Shown piece by piece: positions 53,837 to 63,249 of a stretch of 64,000 nt of DNA. Within the stretch, counting starts at the first letter, position 1; every line of letters starts with the position of its first letter. The stretch is from positions 2,077,001-2,141,000 of the forward strand of contig NZ_CP013021.1 in NCBI RefSeq assembly GCF_001420915.1, given 5' to 3'. This DNA is from Agarivorans gilvus. Lineage in GTDB: Bacteria > Pseudomonadota > Gammaproteobacteria > Enterobacterales > Celerinatantimonadaceae. The notes below the pieces were generated by a model that saw only the letters and a program-made list of their open reading frames with translations, did not search any database and had not been told where the DNA came from. The position numbers were made by a program, and so were the translations under genes.

Positions 53837-56386
53837 ATGGAACGTATTATTGTTATTGGCAACGGCATGGTAGGCCACCACTTTATTGAGCAACTAATAC
53901 AGCAAGATAAGTTAAGCCAAGTGCAAGTTACCACCTTCAGTGAAGAGTCTCGTTTAGCCTACGACCGAGTGCAACTCTCTAGCTACTTTTCGGGAAAAAG
54001 CGCCGATGATTTGATGATGACCTCACCGGAGTATTACGACGAACACGGTGTGCAGTATTTTGTTAATGACAAGGTAGTAGAGATCCTCACTCAAAAAAAA
54101 CTGATCGTGACTGCAAGTGGACGACGTGAGCATTACGACAAACTGGTATTAGCCACCGGTTCTTATCCCTTTGTGCCACCCATCCCACGCCCAGATGACC
54201 AAAGCGCTAAAGAAAATATTCTGGTTTATCGGACCATTGAAGACTTAGAAGCCATGACCAAGTCTGCTGAAAATTCCAAAATCGGCGTCGTTGTGGGTGG
54301 AGGTTTACTTGGTCTAGAAGCCGCTAAAGCGCTGAAAGATTTAGGCATGCAAACCCATGTAGTGGAATTTGCCCCGCGTTTAATGGCGGTACAAGTCTGT
54401 GATGGCGGCGGAGCAATCCTTCGCACCAAGATTGAAGAGCTAGGGGTACAAGTACATACCGAGAAAAATACCCAAGAAATTGTGGCCGGAGACACCACTC
54501 GCTACCGGATGAACTTCGCCGACGGCAGCAGCTTAGATACCGATATGATTTTGTTCTCTGCCGGCATTCGACCGCAGGATCAACTCGCCAGAGAAACCGG
54601 TCTAGAGCTAGGACCTAGAGGAGGCATTGTCATCAATGATCAGTGCCAAACCTCTGATCCCGACATCTATGCGATTGGTGAATGTGCGCTATGGCAGGGC
54701 AAAATCTTCGGCTTGGTGGCACCGGGTTATAGCATGGCCAAGGTCGCGGTAGACCACATCGCTGGTGAACAAAGCAAACTCTTCACCGGCGCCGACATGA
54801 GCACCAAACTCAAACTGATGGGCGTAGACGTAGCCAGTATTGGTGATGCCCATGCCAGCAGCGAAGGGGCATTAAGTTACAGTTTGAGCGACGAAGCGCG
54901 TCAGGTATACAAAAAAGTGGTGACCAACGCCGCCGGTGACCGTTTGCTCGGTGCGGTACTAGTAGGTGATGCCGAGGATTACGGCGCTTGGCTACAGCTG
55001 TTCTTAAATGACATGCCACTGCCAGTAGCCCCTGAATACTTATTAGTCCCCTCTAGTGAAGAGGGCGCAGCTAGCGCCATGGGAGTGGATGCGCTTCCCG
55101 ACAGTGCACAAATCTGTTCTTGTTATGACGTGACCAAAGGGCAAATTTGCCAAGCAGTGCGTGACGGTGCTACCAGCATGGCCGATATTAAAGCCACCAC
55201 TGGTGCCGCCACGGGTTGTGGTGGTTGTAGCGCCCTCGCGGTGCAGGTAATGAATGCCGAGTTAGCCAACCTCGGGGTTGAAGTCAGCAATGATATCTGT
55301 GAACACTTCGCCTATTCTCGTGCCGAACTCGCCGACATCGTGCGGGTGAAGAAAATCAAAACCTTTGAGCAGCTCATAAAAGAACACGGAAAGGGGCACG
55401 GCTGCGAAATTTGTAAGCCCGCTATTGGCTCTATTCTAGCCACCTTCTGGAATGACTACATCCTTAAAGATGAGCATATCGCCCTGCAAGATACCAACGA
55501 TATCTTCCTAGGAAACATGCAAAAAGACGGCACTTACTCGGTAGTACCACGGATTGCTGGGGGCGAAATTACCCCTGACAAACTGATTGTATTAGGCCAA
55601 GTAGCAAAAGAGTTCGATCTCTACACCAAAATTACCGGTGGTCAGCGGGTTGACCTATTTGGCGCCCAGCTACACGAACTACCACAAATATGGGCCAAGT
55701 TAATTGATGCCGGCTTTGAAACCGGACATGCCTATGGCAAATCCTTACGTACCGTTAAATCCTGCGTGGGGTCCACTTGGTGTCGCTATGGTGTGCAAGA
55801 CAGCGTCGGCATGGCCATTCTCTTAGAAAATCGTTACAAGGGGCTACGAGCTCCACACAAAATTAAGTTTGGTGTGTCAGGGTGTACTCGTGAGTGCGCC
55901 GAAGCACAGAGTAAAGATATTGGTGTTATTGCAACAGAGGGCGGTTGGGGTCTGTATGTTTGTGGTAACGGTGGTATGCGCCCTCGACACGCCGATTTAT
56001 TCGCTACCGACCTAGACGACGTCACCCTAATGCGCTACATCGACCGAGTATTAATGTTCTATGTGCGCACAGCCGACCGCTTACAACGCACCTCGGTGTG
56101 GTTAGAAAATCTAGAAGGCGGTTTAGCCTACCTTAAACAGGTGGTGATTGAAGACAAACTGGGGATCTGCGAAGAACTCGAGGCCGGCATGAATCACGTG
56201 GTTGAAAGTTATCAATGTGAATGGAAAGCCACCATTAACGACCAAAAGAAACTACAGCGCTTCCGCCAGTTTATTAATGCTGCCGAACCAGACAGCAACC
56301 TTCAGTACGTTCGAGAGCGAGGCCAGCGCCGTCCCGCCACCGAAGAAGAACGTATTAACAGCATTGAAATCGTAGCAGCTCGCTAA
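53837..56386 (+). CDS. nirB: Assimilatory nitrite reductase [NAD(P)H], large subunit
   Basis: Reduces nitrite to ammonia with NAD(P)H. It has 849 residues (E. coli 847). Domains in order: FAD/NAD(P)H-binding (IIVIGNGMVGHHFIEQL; IGVVVGGGLLGLEAAKALKD), BFD-like [2Fe-2S] regions (CSCYDVTKGQICQAVRDG; TGCGGCSALA), and the siroheme-[4Fe-4S] domain with CVGSTWCRYG and GVSGCTRECAEAQ. It starts 10 bases after cobA and is followed by nirD. Confidence 0.97.
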   Translation: MERIIVIGNGMVGHHFIEQLIQQDKLSQVQVTTFSEESRLAYDRVQLSSYFSGKSADDLMMTSPEYYDEHGVQYFVNDKVVEILTQKKLIVTASGRREHYDKLVLATGSYPFVPPIPRPDDQSAKENILVYRTIEDLEAMTKSAENSKIGVVVGGGLLGLEAAKALKDLGMQTHVVEFAPRLMAVQVCDGGGAILRTKIEELGVQVHTEKNTQEIVAGDTTRYRMNFADGSSLDTDMILFSAGIRPQDQLARETGLELGPRGGIVINDQCQTSDPDIYAIGECALWQGKIFGLVAPGYSMAKVAVDHIAGEQSKLFTGADMSTKLKLMGVDVASIGDAHASSEGALSYSLSDEARQVYKKVVTNAAGDRLLGAVLVGDAEDYGAWLQLFLNDMPLPVAPEYLLVPSSEEGAASAMGVDALPDSAQICSCYDVTKGQICQAVRDGATSMADIKATTGAATGCGGCSALAVQVMNAELANLGVEVSNDICEHFAYSRAELADIVRVKKIKTFEQLIKEHGKGHGCEICKPAIGSILATFWNDYILKDEHIALQDTNDIFLGNMQKDGTYSVVPRIAGGEITPDKLIVLGQVAKEFDLYTKITGGQRVDLFGAQLHELPQIWAKLIDAGFETGHAYGKSLRTVKSCVGSTWCRYGVQDSVGMAILLENRYKGLRAPHKIKFGVSGCTRECAEAQSKDIGVIATEGGWGLYVCGNGGMRPRHADLFATDLDDVTLMRYIDRVLMFYVRTADRLQRTSVWLENLEGGLAYLKQVVIEDKLGICEELEAGMNHVVESYQCEWKATINDQKKLQRFRQFINAAEPDSNLQYVRERGQRRPATEEERINSIEIVAAR

Positions 56387-56400
56387 CAAGGAGAGTGATG

Positions 56401-56742
56401 ATGAGTGAACTAGCAACTGAAACCTGGACCGAAGTCTGTCGCAAATCGCAGCTTAGCCCTGGCACCGGCGTCTGCGCCTTAGTCAAAGGCCAACAAATTG
56501 CCATTTTTTGGGAAGGCCTAAGTGATCAGATCTTTGCCTTAAGTAACTATTGCCCCTTTGGCAAAGTCAACATGTTATCACGCGGCATCATTGGCGATTA
56601 CCAAGGCGAGTTAATGGTGGCCTCACCGCTTTACAAGCAGCGCTTTAGCCTAGCTACCGGACGCTGCCTTGATGACGAGAGCGTCAGCATTCCTACCTAT
56701 AAGGTAAAAGTAGAAGGTGACAGCATCAAAGTCGCCGCTTAG
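56401..56742 (+). CDS. nirD: Nitrite reductase small subunit NirD
   Basis: Small subunit with a Rieske-like fold that lacks the iron-sulfur ligands, as in E. coli NirD. The reading MSELATETWTEVCRKSQLSP from the ATG at 56401 gives 113 residues; AAGGAGA is about seven bases upstream. In-frame starts at 56398 and 56395 are too close to it. Conserved parts are GVCALVKGQQIAIFWEG, NYCPFGKVNMLSRG and GELMVASPLYKQRFSLATG. Confidence 0.95.
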   Translation: MSELATETWTEVCRKSQLSPGTGVCALVKGQQIAIFWEGLSDQIFALSNYCPFGKVNMLSRGIIGDYQGELMVASPLYKQRFSLATGRCLDDESVSIPTYKVKVEGDSIKVAA

Positions 56743-56770
56743 CGCAAACTTCAACCAATAATAACAAACT

Positions 56771-56795
56771 GACCACGTCGGCTTCCGGCGTGGTC
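56771..56795 (+). promoter_or_regulatory. Hairpin between nirD and the transporter gene
   Basis: 10-bp stem GACCACGTCG/CGGCGTGGTC with one G-U pair and a 5-base loop, 28 bases after nirD. There is no T tract. It may be a processing or attenuation element that sets transporter level relative to NirBD. Confidence 0.4.
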
Positions 56796-56826
56796 TACAC
56801 CTCTTTACTGTTTTTGAGACATCATT

Positions 56827-58293
56827 ATGAGTGCAGAACGCTTTAACTTATTTTCCTTTAGCGGGAAAATGAAGATACTCCACATGAGCTGGATGGCTTT
56901 TTTCATCACCTTTTTGGTCTGGTTCAACCATGCGCCATTAATGGCCAGCATAGCGACTAGCCTAGGCTTAACACCCAGCCAAATAAAAACCTTATTGATA
57001 CTCAATGTGGCTTTAACCATTCCAGCCCGAATTGTAATTGGCATGTTCACCGATAGGTTTGGTCCTCGCCTTACTTATTCATGTTTGCTGGCTGTTTGTT
57101 CCCTCCCCTGTTTCATGTTCGCTTTTGCCAATAGTTTTGAGCAGGCGGCAATAGCACGCTTTCTACTAGGCTTTATTGGCGCGGGTTTCGTCATCGGCAT
57201 TCGCATGGTATCGGAATGGTTTCCGGCCAAAGAGCTTGGCACGGCAGAAGGTATTTATGGCGGCTGGGGCAACTTTGGTAGCGCCGCTGCCGCCATATTA
57301 CTGCCCAGCCTTGCATTGATCTTTGGTGGCGAAGATGGCTGGCGCTATGCGGTTGCCGCAACGGGCGTACTCAGCCTGCTATTTAGTATTATTTACTACA
57401 AAAACAGCAGCGATACGCCTAAGGGTTCTACCTATTTTAAACCCCAAAATGTCGGAGCAATGGAAGTCACCAGCAAAGCCGATTTGGCGTTATTGCTGAT
57501 CATGAAACTGCCGATGTACGCGACCTTGGCCTTATTAGCCTGGAAACTCTCTCCTGCTGGGGTAAAAATGCTTAGCCAAGAACTGGTTTACTCCTGTTAC
57601 CTTGCTTTGATTGCCCTTTACGCTTTGGATTTTTGGAAAACTTATCAAGTTAATAAAAACCTGTTTGTAAAGCCGGTCGCTGACATCGAAAAGTATAAAT
57701 TTAAACAAGTTGCGGTTCTCAACGTCTTGTACTTTGCCACGTTTGGCTCAGAACTCGCGGTAGTGTCAATGTTGCCGCTGTTTTTTAGTGAGGTATTTAA
57801 ACTCGACATGGTGTATGCCGGTTTGCTCGCTTCGGCTTACGCATTTATGAATTTAGCTTCGCGCCCTGGTGGCGGCTGGATTTCCGACCGTTTTGGTCGC
57901 AAAAAAACCTTGTTAATACTCACTGCAGGGCTAGCCTTGGGTTACTTTGGCATGGGTCAGATTGACGGTACTTGGCCACTGTTTTTGGCGGTAGCAATGG
58001 CAATGGCCTGCTCCTTTTTTGTACAAGCAGGTGAAGGCGCTGTGTTTGCGGCCGTACCGCTAATCAAACGTCGTTTAACCGGACAAATCGCCGGGATGAC
58101 AGGGGCATACGGAAACGTTGGTGCGGTCTTTTACCTCACCGTACTCAGCCTGGTCAGCTACCAAAGCTTTTTTTATGTGATTGGCGCAACAGCCATACTT
58201 GGCTTTGTTACCCTACTGTTACTAGAAGAGCCTAAAGGAAGCATCGCTGAAGTAGGCCCTGATGGCGAAGTTACGCTAATCAGTGTTAGCTAA
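56827..58293 (+). CDS. Nitrate/nitrite transporter, MFS NNP family
   Basis: Membrane transporter of 488 residues with about 12 segments. The nitrate signatures are GGWGNFGSAAAAILLP (first) and GMTGAYGNVGAVFYLT (second). The MFS loop MFTDRFGPRLTYS and the matching ISDRFGRKKTLLIL are also present. It belongs to the NarK/NasA transporter group. Located in the nitrite operon, it probably brings in nitrite or nitrate for assimilation. Confidence 0.92.
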   Translation: MSAERFNLFSFSGKMKILHMSWMAFFITFLVWFNHAPLMASIATSLGLTPSQIKTLLILNVALTIPARIVIGMFTDRFGPRLTYSCLLAVCSLPCFMFAFANSFEQAAIARFLLGFIGAGFVIGIRMVSEWFPAKELGTAEGIYGGWGNFGSAAAAILLPSLALIFGGEDGWRYAVAATGVLSLLFSIIYYKNSSDTPKGSTYFKPQNVGAMEVTSKADLALLLIMKLPMYATLALLAWKLSPAGVKMLSQELVYSCYLALIALYALDFWKTYQVNKNLFVKPVADIEKYKFKQVAVLNVLYFATFGSELAVVSMLPLFFSEVFKLDMVYAGLLASAYAFMNLASRPGGGWISDRFGRKKTLLILTAGLALGYFGMGQIDGTWPLFLAVAMAMACSFFVQAGEGAVFAAVPLIKRRLTGQIAGMTGAYGNVGAVFYLTVLSLVSYQSFFYVIGATAILGFVTLLLLEEPKGSIAEVGPDGEVTLISVS

Positions 58294-58331
58294 CTAACTC
58301 AGCTTGAACCCAGTTTAAGGAAAGAAACCGA

Positions 58332-60131
58332 GTGTTAGAACCAGCAACATCCGCCGCAATAGCTGCGGATAGCAAGCAAGTTAGCCACAGCGAAAAAGCA
58401 CCCTCTGTCGCTAGCAGCAAATTGGAGGCGTCCTTTGGGGGCGCCTCCATTTGTGGTCCCAAAGCAGAAAATCAAGACGCTTGTGTTGCCAAAGTGCCTA
58501 CATCTTGGGCTCGTTATTACAAGGGGATTGTGGCGGTATTAGCCGATGGTTTGAGCAGTGCCGAGCACGCTAAAATGGCCGCCCATATCTCTGTAACTCA
58601 ATTCGTAGAGGACTATTACGCCACACCAGAGAGTTGGTCTGTTAATAAATCGGCGGCTCAAGTCGCTAAGTCCTTGAACAATTGGTTATTTCAACAAGGC
58701 CAGCAAACTGGCTCCTATGCCTGCACCTTGTCAGCTTTAATTGTTAAATCTCGGCAAGCTCACTTATTCCATGTTGGTGATAGTCGAATTTACCGCTTAC
58801 GCGGCGATACTCTGCGCCAGCTCACTCGCGATCATGTGCAAATTCGCGGTAACCAAAAAAACCACCTCACCCGAGCGATGGGCGTCGATTCGAGTCTAGA
58901 GCTCGACTATTCAAGCTGTGACATTGAACCAGGGGATTTGTATCTACTGAGTAGTGATGGCCTACACGACGCTCTCAGCGAGCAACAGTTAAAAACCCTG
59001 TTACAAGGCAACTTTACTAGCTTAGAGCAGCAAGCCCAGACCATGGTTAAGGCTGCCGAGCTAGCGGGAAGCGACGATAACATCAGCGCCATGTTGGTCA
59101 GCATTGATAATGTAGCGCTAGCCGAGTTAGATGAAAGCCGTGCCCAGTTACTCAATTTGCCCATTCCCCCGGTCATGTCGGTGGGTAATAAGATTGACCA
59201 TTATCGGGTTTGTGAAGTTATTCATAGTAGTCCGCGCAGCCATGTCTACTTAGTGGAAGAGCTGAATCAACTTGCTCAACAACAAGGCCGGGTTAAAATC
59301 CTTAAAGCGCCAGATGCCAACATGGCAGATGACCAAGATTATATGACCGGTTTCGCCCGAGAAGAATGGGTGGGTCGAGTCGTGAATAGTCCTTATATCA
59401 TGCGAACCTTTGAGCCTCAGCAGCATCGTCGTTTTCGCTACATAGTTGCAGAATATGTTCCGGGTATTACCCTACGCCAATGGATGGAGCAGCACCCCCA
59501 TCCTCCACTAACTCAGGTATTAAGGCTGCTACAAAAGCTGGCCAAAGCCCTACGCACCTTGCGCCGTTATGAAATGGTGCACCGAGATCTAAAACCGGAA
59601 AACATCATTATCAGCGCCAATGAACAGCTAAAACTGGTGGATTTTGGAACCGTACTGTCTGCCGAACAACTGGAGCAAAGCCAAACCAATACGGCTCCCG
59701 TTGGCTCCGTGCAATATATCGCACCCGAGTACCTACTGGGTGAAACCGGCCATCACCGCAGCGACATATTTTCCTTTGCCGTTATCGCCTATGAAATGCT
59801 ATCTGGGAAGCTGCCTTTTAAGCAGGCCAACCGCCAACAAATAGCTCGACGCCATTATGCAGACTGGCATTACCAAACCATTCAACAGTTCCGCAACGAT
59901 TTACCAGACTGGTTAGACGCAGCTCTAGAGCATGGCTGCCAAGCCAAGCCACAACAGCGCTATCAAAGCCTGTCGGAGCTGCTACATGACATGCAGCATG
60001 CCAATCCAAAACTACGCCTTAATCACCAAGGCAAACCTTTAATTGAGCGCAACCCAGTACGTTTTTGGCAGTCAAGCTGCGTAATATTGTTGTTAATAAT
60101 ACTGTGGCTGAGTTATCGACAATTTAGCTAA
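58332..60131 (+). CDS. Fused PP2C phosphatase and Ser/Thr protein kinase, tail-anchored
   Basis: A protein of 599 residues with a GTG start preceded by AAGGAAAG. Residues about 30-260 are a PP2C phosphatase (GPKAENQDA, VLADGLSSAEHAKMA, HVGDSRIYRL, SSDGLHDAL, GSDDNISAMLV), with metal aspartates intact. Residues about 285-565 are a Hanks-type kinase (VKILKAPD, MVHRDLKPENIII, LVDFGTVLS, APEYLLGE). A single C-terminal membrane segment (CVILLLIILWLSYRQF) anchors it. Such fusions are known beside nitrate assimilation genes. The target is unknown; NirB or the transporter are guesses. Confidence 0.9.
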   Translation: MLEPATSAAIAADSKQVSHSEKAPSVASSKLEASFGGASICGPKAENQDACVAKVPTSWARYYKGIVAVLADGLSSAEHAKMAAHISVTQFVEDYYATPESWSVNKSAAQVAKSLNNWLFQQGQQTGSYACTLSALIVKSRQAHLFHVGDSRIYRLRGDTLRQLTRDHVQIRGNQKNHLTRAMGVDSSLELDYSSCDIEPGDLYLLSSDGLHDALSEQQLKTLLQGNFTSLEQQAQTMVKAAELAGSDDNISAMLVSIDNVALAELDESRAQLLNLPIPPVMSVGNKIDHYRVCEVIHSSPRSHVYLVEELNQLAQQQGRVKILKAPDANMADDQDYMTGFAREEWVGRVVNSPYIMRTFEPQQHRRFRYIVAEYVPGITLRQWMEQHPHPPLTQVLRLLQKLAKALRTLRRYEMVHRDLKPENIIISANEQLKLVDFGTVLSAEQLEQSQTNTAPVGSVQYIAPEYLLGETGHHRSDIFSFAVIAYEMLSGKLPFKQANRQQIARRHYADWHYQTIQQFRNDLPDWLDAALEHGCQAKPQQRYQSLSELLHDMQHANPKLRLNHQGKPLIERNPVRFWQSSCVILLLIILWLSYRQFS

Positions 60132-60221
60132 TTTTCATTAATTAAAAACCAACTTACGTAAAAGCCTGAACTCCCCTAAGTGCCTACTATAAGCGCACTT
60201 TTCTGCTAGTTTGTGGTTAGC

Positions 60222-61571
60222 ATGTCGTCAACCCCCAAAAGTAAAACCTTAGAAAAAGGCCTGTTCGGTATGGCCTTACCGATATTTGGTGAATTCTCCT
60301 TGAACATGTCGGTGCCGGTGCTAGACGCCTTATTTCTGAGTCAGGTGTCTGATCAAGCCGCCGCATCGGTGGGTGCAGTGATGCCGTGGTTTTCTATGGC
60401 CATCGTTTTTTTTGCCGCCACTGGCATTGCCGGAGCGAGTCTCGCCTCGCAATACATGGGCAAACAGAATTACTCACGCGCCAATCTGATACTGGCCGGT
60501 TTAGTCATATTAAGCCTAATTACCGGGCTGCTTTGTGGGCTATTTTTCCTTAGCCAAGCCGGCAATATTGGTCGCTGGATGAGCCTGCCCAACAACATGC
60601 ATGCAATGGCGACTGAATATTTGATTATCGCCGGCTCCGCCATTGGCTTCATGGGCTTAAGAATGACCCTCGCCAATATCTGCAACAGCTATGGACAGTC
60701 GCATTGGAATACCATATCGGCGGCGGTGATGTTGGTTAGCAATGTCATCGGTAATGGCGTATTGGTGCTGGGCTGGTTTGGTGCAACACCACTAGGGGTC
60801 ACTGGGGTAGCCATCGCGAGCCTAATTGCTTGGGTACTCAGCTTAAGCTTTAATTTATTCGTCGTAATACTACTGATAAAAGTACGTTTGCCATTGCTAG
60901 AGGCAATAAAACAGCCGAGCAAAACCTTAACGCCCATTCTTAAAATTGCCGTGCCTTCAGCCCTCGAACCCTTTTCTTATCAGAGCTTTGTCATGGTGAT
61001 GAATCTAATGATAGTGCAGTTGGGTGAGGCGGCCATCACCATTCGTATTTATGCCTTAAATATTTACGTTTATTGCACCATGTTATTGATTGCCTTAGGG
61101 GTGGCCAATACCATGCTAGTTACCCAATTAGCCGGAGCCGGCAAATTTGAAGAATGCCATCAACAGATGCGCCAAGGGCTACGATGGGGCTTAAGTGCAG
61201 TAGCGGTAGTAGCTAGCCTCATTTATCTATTTCACCAAGCGCTATTGGAGATCTTCACCGACAACCCTGAAGTACTGGGTTTGGGGGTAATAGTGTGCCT
61301 GATTCATAGCATCAACGAGCCCTGCCGAGCAGTCAACATCATTAGCGGTAATGTATTACGTGGCTGCGGTGATGCCATTTATGTTACTGGCAACGCAATC
61401 GCCGTGACTTGGCTATTTTCGGTACCCTTGGCTTACTTGTTGGGCATTTACTGGGGACTAGGTCTTTACGCAATTTTATTAGCAGGGGTGCTGGATGAAT
61501 TCATTCGCAGCCAAATTAACTGGCGTCGCTGGAAGAGTGATAAATGGAAGCGAAAACTCGCTCCCGACTAA
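60222..61571 (+). CDS. MATE-family efflux transporter
   Basis: Membrane transporter of 449 residues from the ATG at 60222 (MSSTPKSKTLEKGLFGM); a GTG at 60213 in frame adds three. About 12 segments form two related halves. The N-terminal half has GEFSLNMSVPVLDALFLSQV and the C-terminal half has NIISGNVLRGCGDAIYV, typical of NorM/DinF relatives. Substrate unknown. It lies on the same strand as the nitrite operon, about 90 bases on, and convergent with ftsX. Confidence 0.88.
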   Translation: MSSTPKSKTLEKGLFGMALPIFGEFSLNMSVPVLDALFLSQVSDQAAASVGAVMPWFSMAIVFFAATGIAGASLASQYMGKQNYSRANLILAGLVILSLITGLLCGLFFLSQAGNIGRWMSLPNNMHAMATEYLIIAGSAIGFMGLRMTLANICNSYGQSHWNTISAAVMLVSNVIGNGVLVLGWFGATPLGVTGVAIASLIAWVLSLSFNLFVVILLIKVRLPLLEAIKQPSKTLTPILKIAVPSALEPFSYQSFVMVMNLMIVQLGEAAITIRIYALNIYVYCTMLLIALGVANTMLVTQLAGAGKFEECHQQMRQGLRWGLSAVAVVASLIYLFHQALLEIFTDNPEVLGLGVIVCLIHSINEPCRAVNIISGNVLRGCGDAIYVTGNAIAVTWLFSVPLAYLLGIYWGLGLYAILLAGVLDEFIRSQINWRRWKSDKWKRKLAPD

Positions 61572-61575
61572 CTCA

Positions 61576-62535
61576 CTAACTGGGTTCAATTTCTTTGATA
61601 TGGCGATGCACCGAAAACCAAGAGGCAATTAAGCCCAGTAAGGTGGCAAATAGCATCAGCAAAGCAAATTCACGGAAATCCAAACCAGATAGGTAAATAT
61701 CCTGCTGATACAACAAGCCCACTTGTTGTAAGGCATATTCAGTCCAGATCAGCAGGATATTGCCCAATACCCAAGCCATTAGCCCGCCAACAATACCAAA
61801 CCAAAAACCGGTATAAAGAAACGGCCGCTGAATAAAAGCATCGGTAGCGCCAACCAACTTCATCACTTCAATTTCATTACGGCGGTTAAGAATATTTAAA
61901 CGCAGCGTATTACTAATGATTAAGGCTACCGCGCTCAAGAGTAGTAAAATCAGCAACCATGCAGCCTGCTGAAACATCGACACCATGGTATCTAAGCGCT
62001 CTAGCCATTCTATGTCTAAACGGCCTTCATCTACCAAACTGTGCTGCTGCAAACTTTCCAGCAGAATTTTAGCCGCGCCGGCACTGTTAAAGTCGGCGCT
62101 GGGTTGTACCAATAAAACATCAGGTAAGGGATTCTCTGGCAATAGGGTGAGCACATCTTCAAAGCCGCTGGTTTGTTGAAACTCTTCCAAACCCTGTTGC
62201 TTGGTCACTAGCTCAACACTGGCTACCTGCTCCATGCTAGCAATATTTTGCTGCAAAGCATCACGCTGCTGCGGACTAATGTCTTGACGAAGAAACAGGC
62301 TGATTTGGCTATCGCTCTTCCAATAATTGGTGAGCTGCTGAATATTTTTGGTCGCCAGATAGAAGCTCGACGGCAAGGCTAAACACACACCAATTACCGC
62401 TATGGTTAATAGGGAGCTCGCTGGCGTGCGCCATAACTCGCCAAGGCTGGCAATACACTGCTGTAGATGGCGCACCCAAAACATCATAAAACGTACCGGA
62501 AAACTCACCTTCACTTGCGGCTTTGCTCCCACCAT
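61576..62535 (-). CDS. ftsX: Cell-division protein FtsX
   Basis: Membrane partner of FtsE, which couples division to activation of EnvC and amidases. It has 319 residues. The ATG shares its last base with the ftsE stop (TAATG). Four membrane segments: about 43-65, 190-215, 240-262 and 290-310, with the periplasmic EnvC-binding loop between the first two. Conserved features include RRNEIEVMKLVGATDAFIQRPF. Confidence 0.95.
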   Translation of the reverse strand: MVGAKPQVKVSFPVRFMMFWVRHLQQCIASLGELWRTPASSLLTIAVIGVCLALPSSFYLATKNIQQLTNYWKSDSQISLFLRQDISPQQRDALQQNIASMEQVASVELVTKQQGLEEFQQTSGFEDVLTLLPENPLPDVLLVQPSADFNSAGAAKILLESLQQHSLVDEGRLDIEWLERLDTMVSMFQQAAWLLILLLLSAVALIISNTLRLNILNRRNEIEVMKLVGATDAFIQRPFLYTGFWFGIVGGLMAWVLGNILLIWTEYALQQVGLLYQQDIYLSGLDFREFALLMLFATLLGLIASWFSVHRHIKEIEPS

Positions 62536-63215
62536 TATCGCGCCTCCTGAGCCTGAACCGCGCTGTCTAACAGCTGGCCGTTGCTTAATACCAAGCGTTG
62601 ATAATGCATTTTGGCAATCAAACTCAAGTCGTGGCTGGCAATGAGCACCGCCACTCCCACTCGGTTAAACTCTTCAAACAAACGAAAGATTTCTAAGGAC
62701 AAGGCCGGGTCAAGATTACCGGTGGGCTCGTCGGCAATCAAAATAGAGGGTTTATTCACCACCGCTCGAGCAATACCCACCCGCTGCTGTTCACCGCCAG
62801 AGAGAATCACTGGGGTACATTTGGCTTTGTCGAGCAAACCCACCTTATCTAAGGCTGCCGCCACGCGACGTTTAATGTTGTGCATGCTGTAACCTTCAAT
62901 CACCAAGGGAAGCGCTACGTTATCAAATACCGTACGATCCATGAGCAATTTGTGGTCTTGAAAGATCACGCCCATTTGGCGGCGTAAGTAAGGTATTTTG
63001 CGATGGCTAATTCGGCTGATGTCGTCACCATTCACCCATACCTTGCCGTCACTAGGGCGTTCCATAGCAGTAATCAGTTTAAGCAAGGTACTCTTGCCAG
63101 CGCCAGAATGGCCGGTTAAAAATGCCATTTTTCCATGGGCAAGTTGAAACGATACTTTTTGTAAGGCGCGTTGGCTACCAGGATACACCTTACTCACTTG
63201 TTCAAAACGGATCAT
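62535..63215 (-). CDS. ftsE: Cell-division ATP-binding protein FtsE
   Basis: ABC ATPase of the FtsEX complex. It has 226 residues. Walker A is LTGHSGAGKSTLLK, the signature LSGGEQQRVGIARAV and Walker B ILIADEPTGNLD are intact, and the start is MIRFEQVSKVYPGSQRALQKV. It is coupled to ftsX and follows ftsY by about 35 bases. Confidence 0.97.
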   Translation of the reverse strand: MIRFEQVSKVYPGSQRALQKVSFQLAHGKMAFLTGHSGAGKSTLLKLITAMERPSDGKVWVNGDDISRISHRKIPYLRRQMGVIFQDHKLLMDRTVFDNVALPLVIEGYSMHNIKRRVAAALDKVGLLDKAKCTPVILSGGEQQRVGIARAVVNKPSILIADEPTGNLDPALSLEIFRLFEEFNRVGVAVLIASHDLSLIAKMHYQRLVLSNGQLLDSAVQAQEAR

Positions 63216-63249
63216 TCATCGACCTTTTCTGGCTAGTGCATTTACTTAA

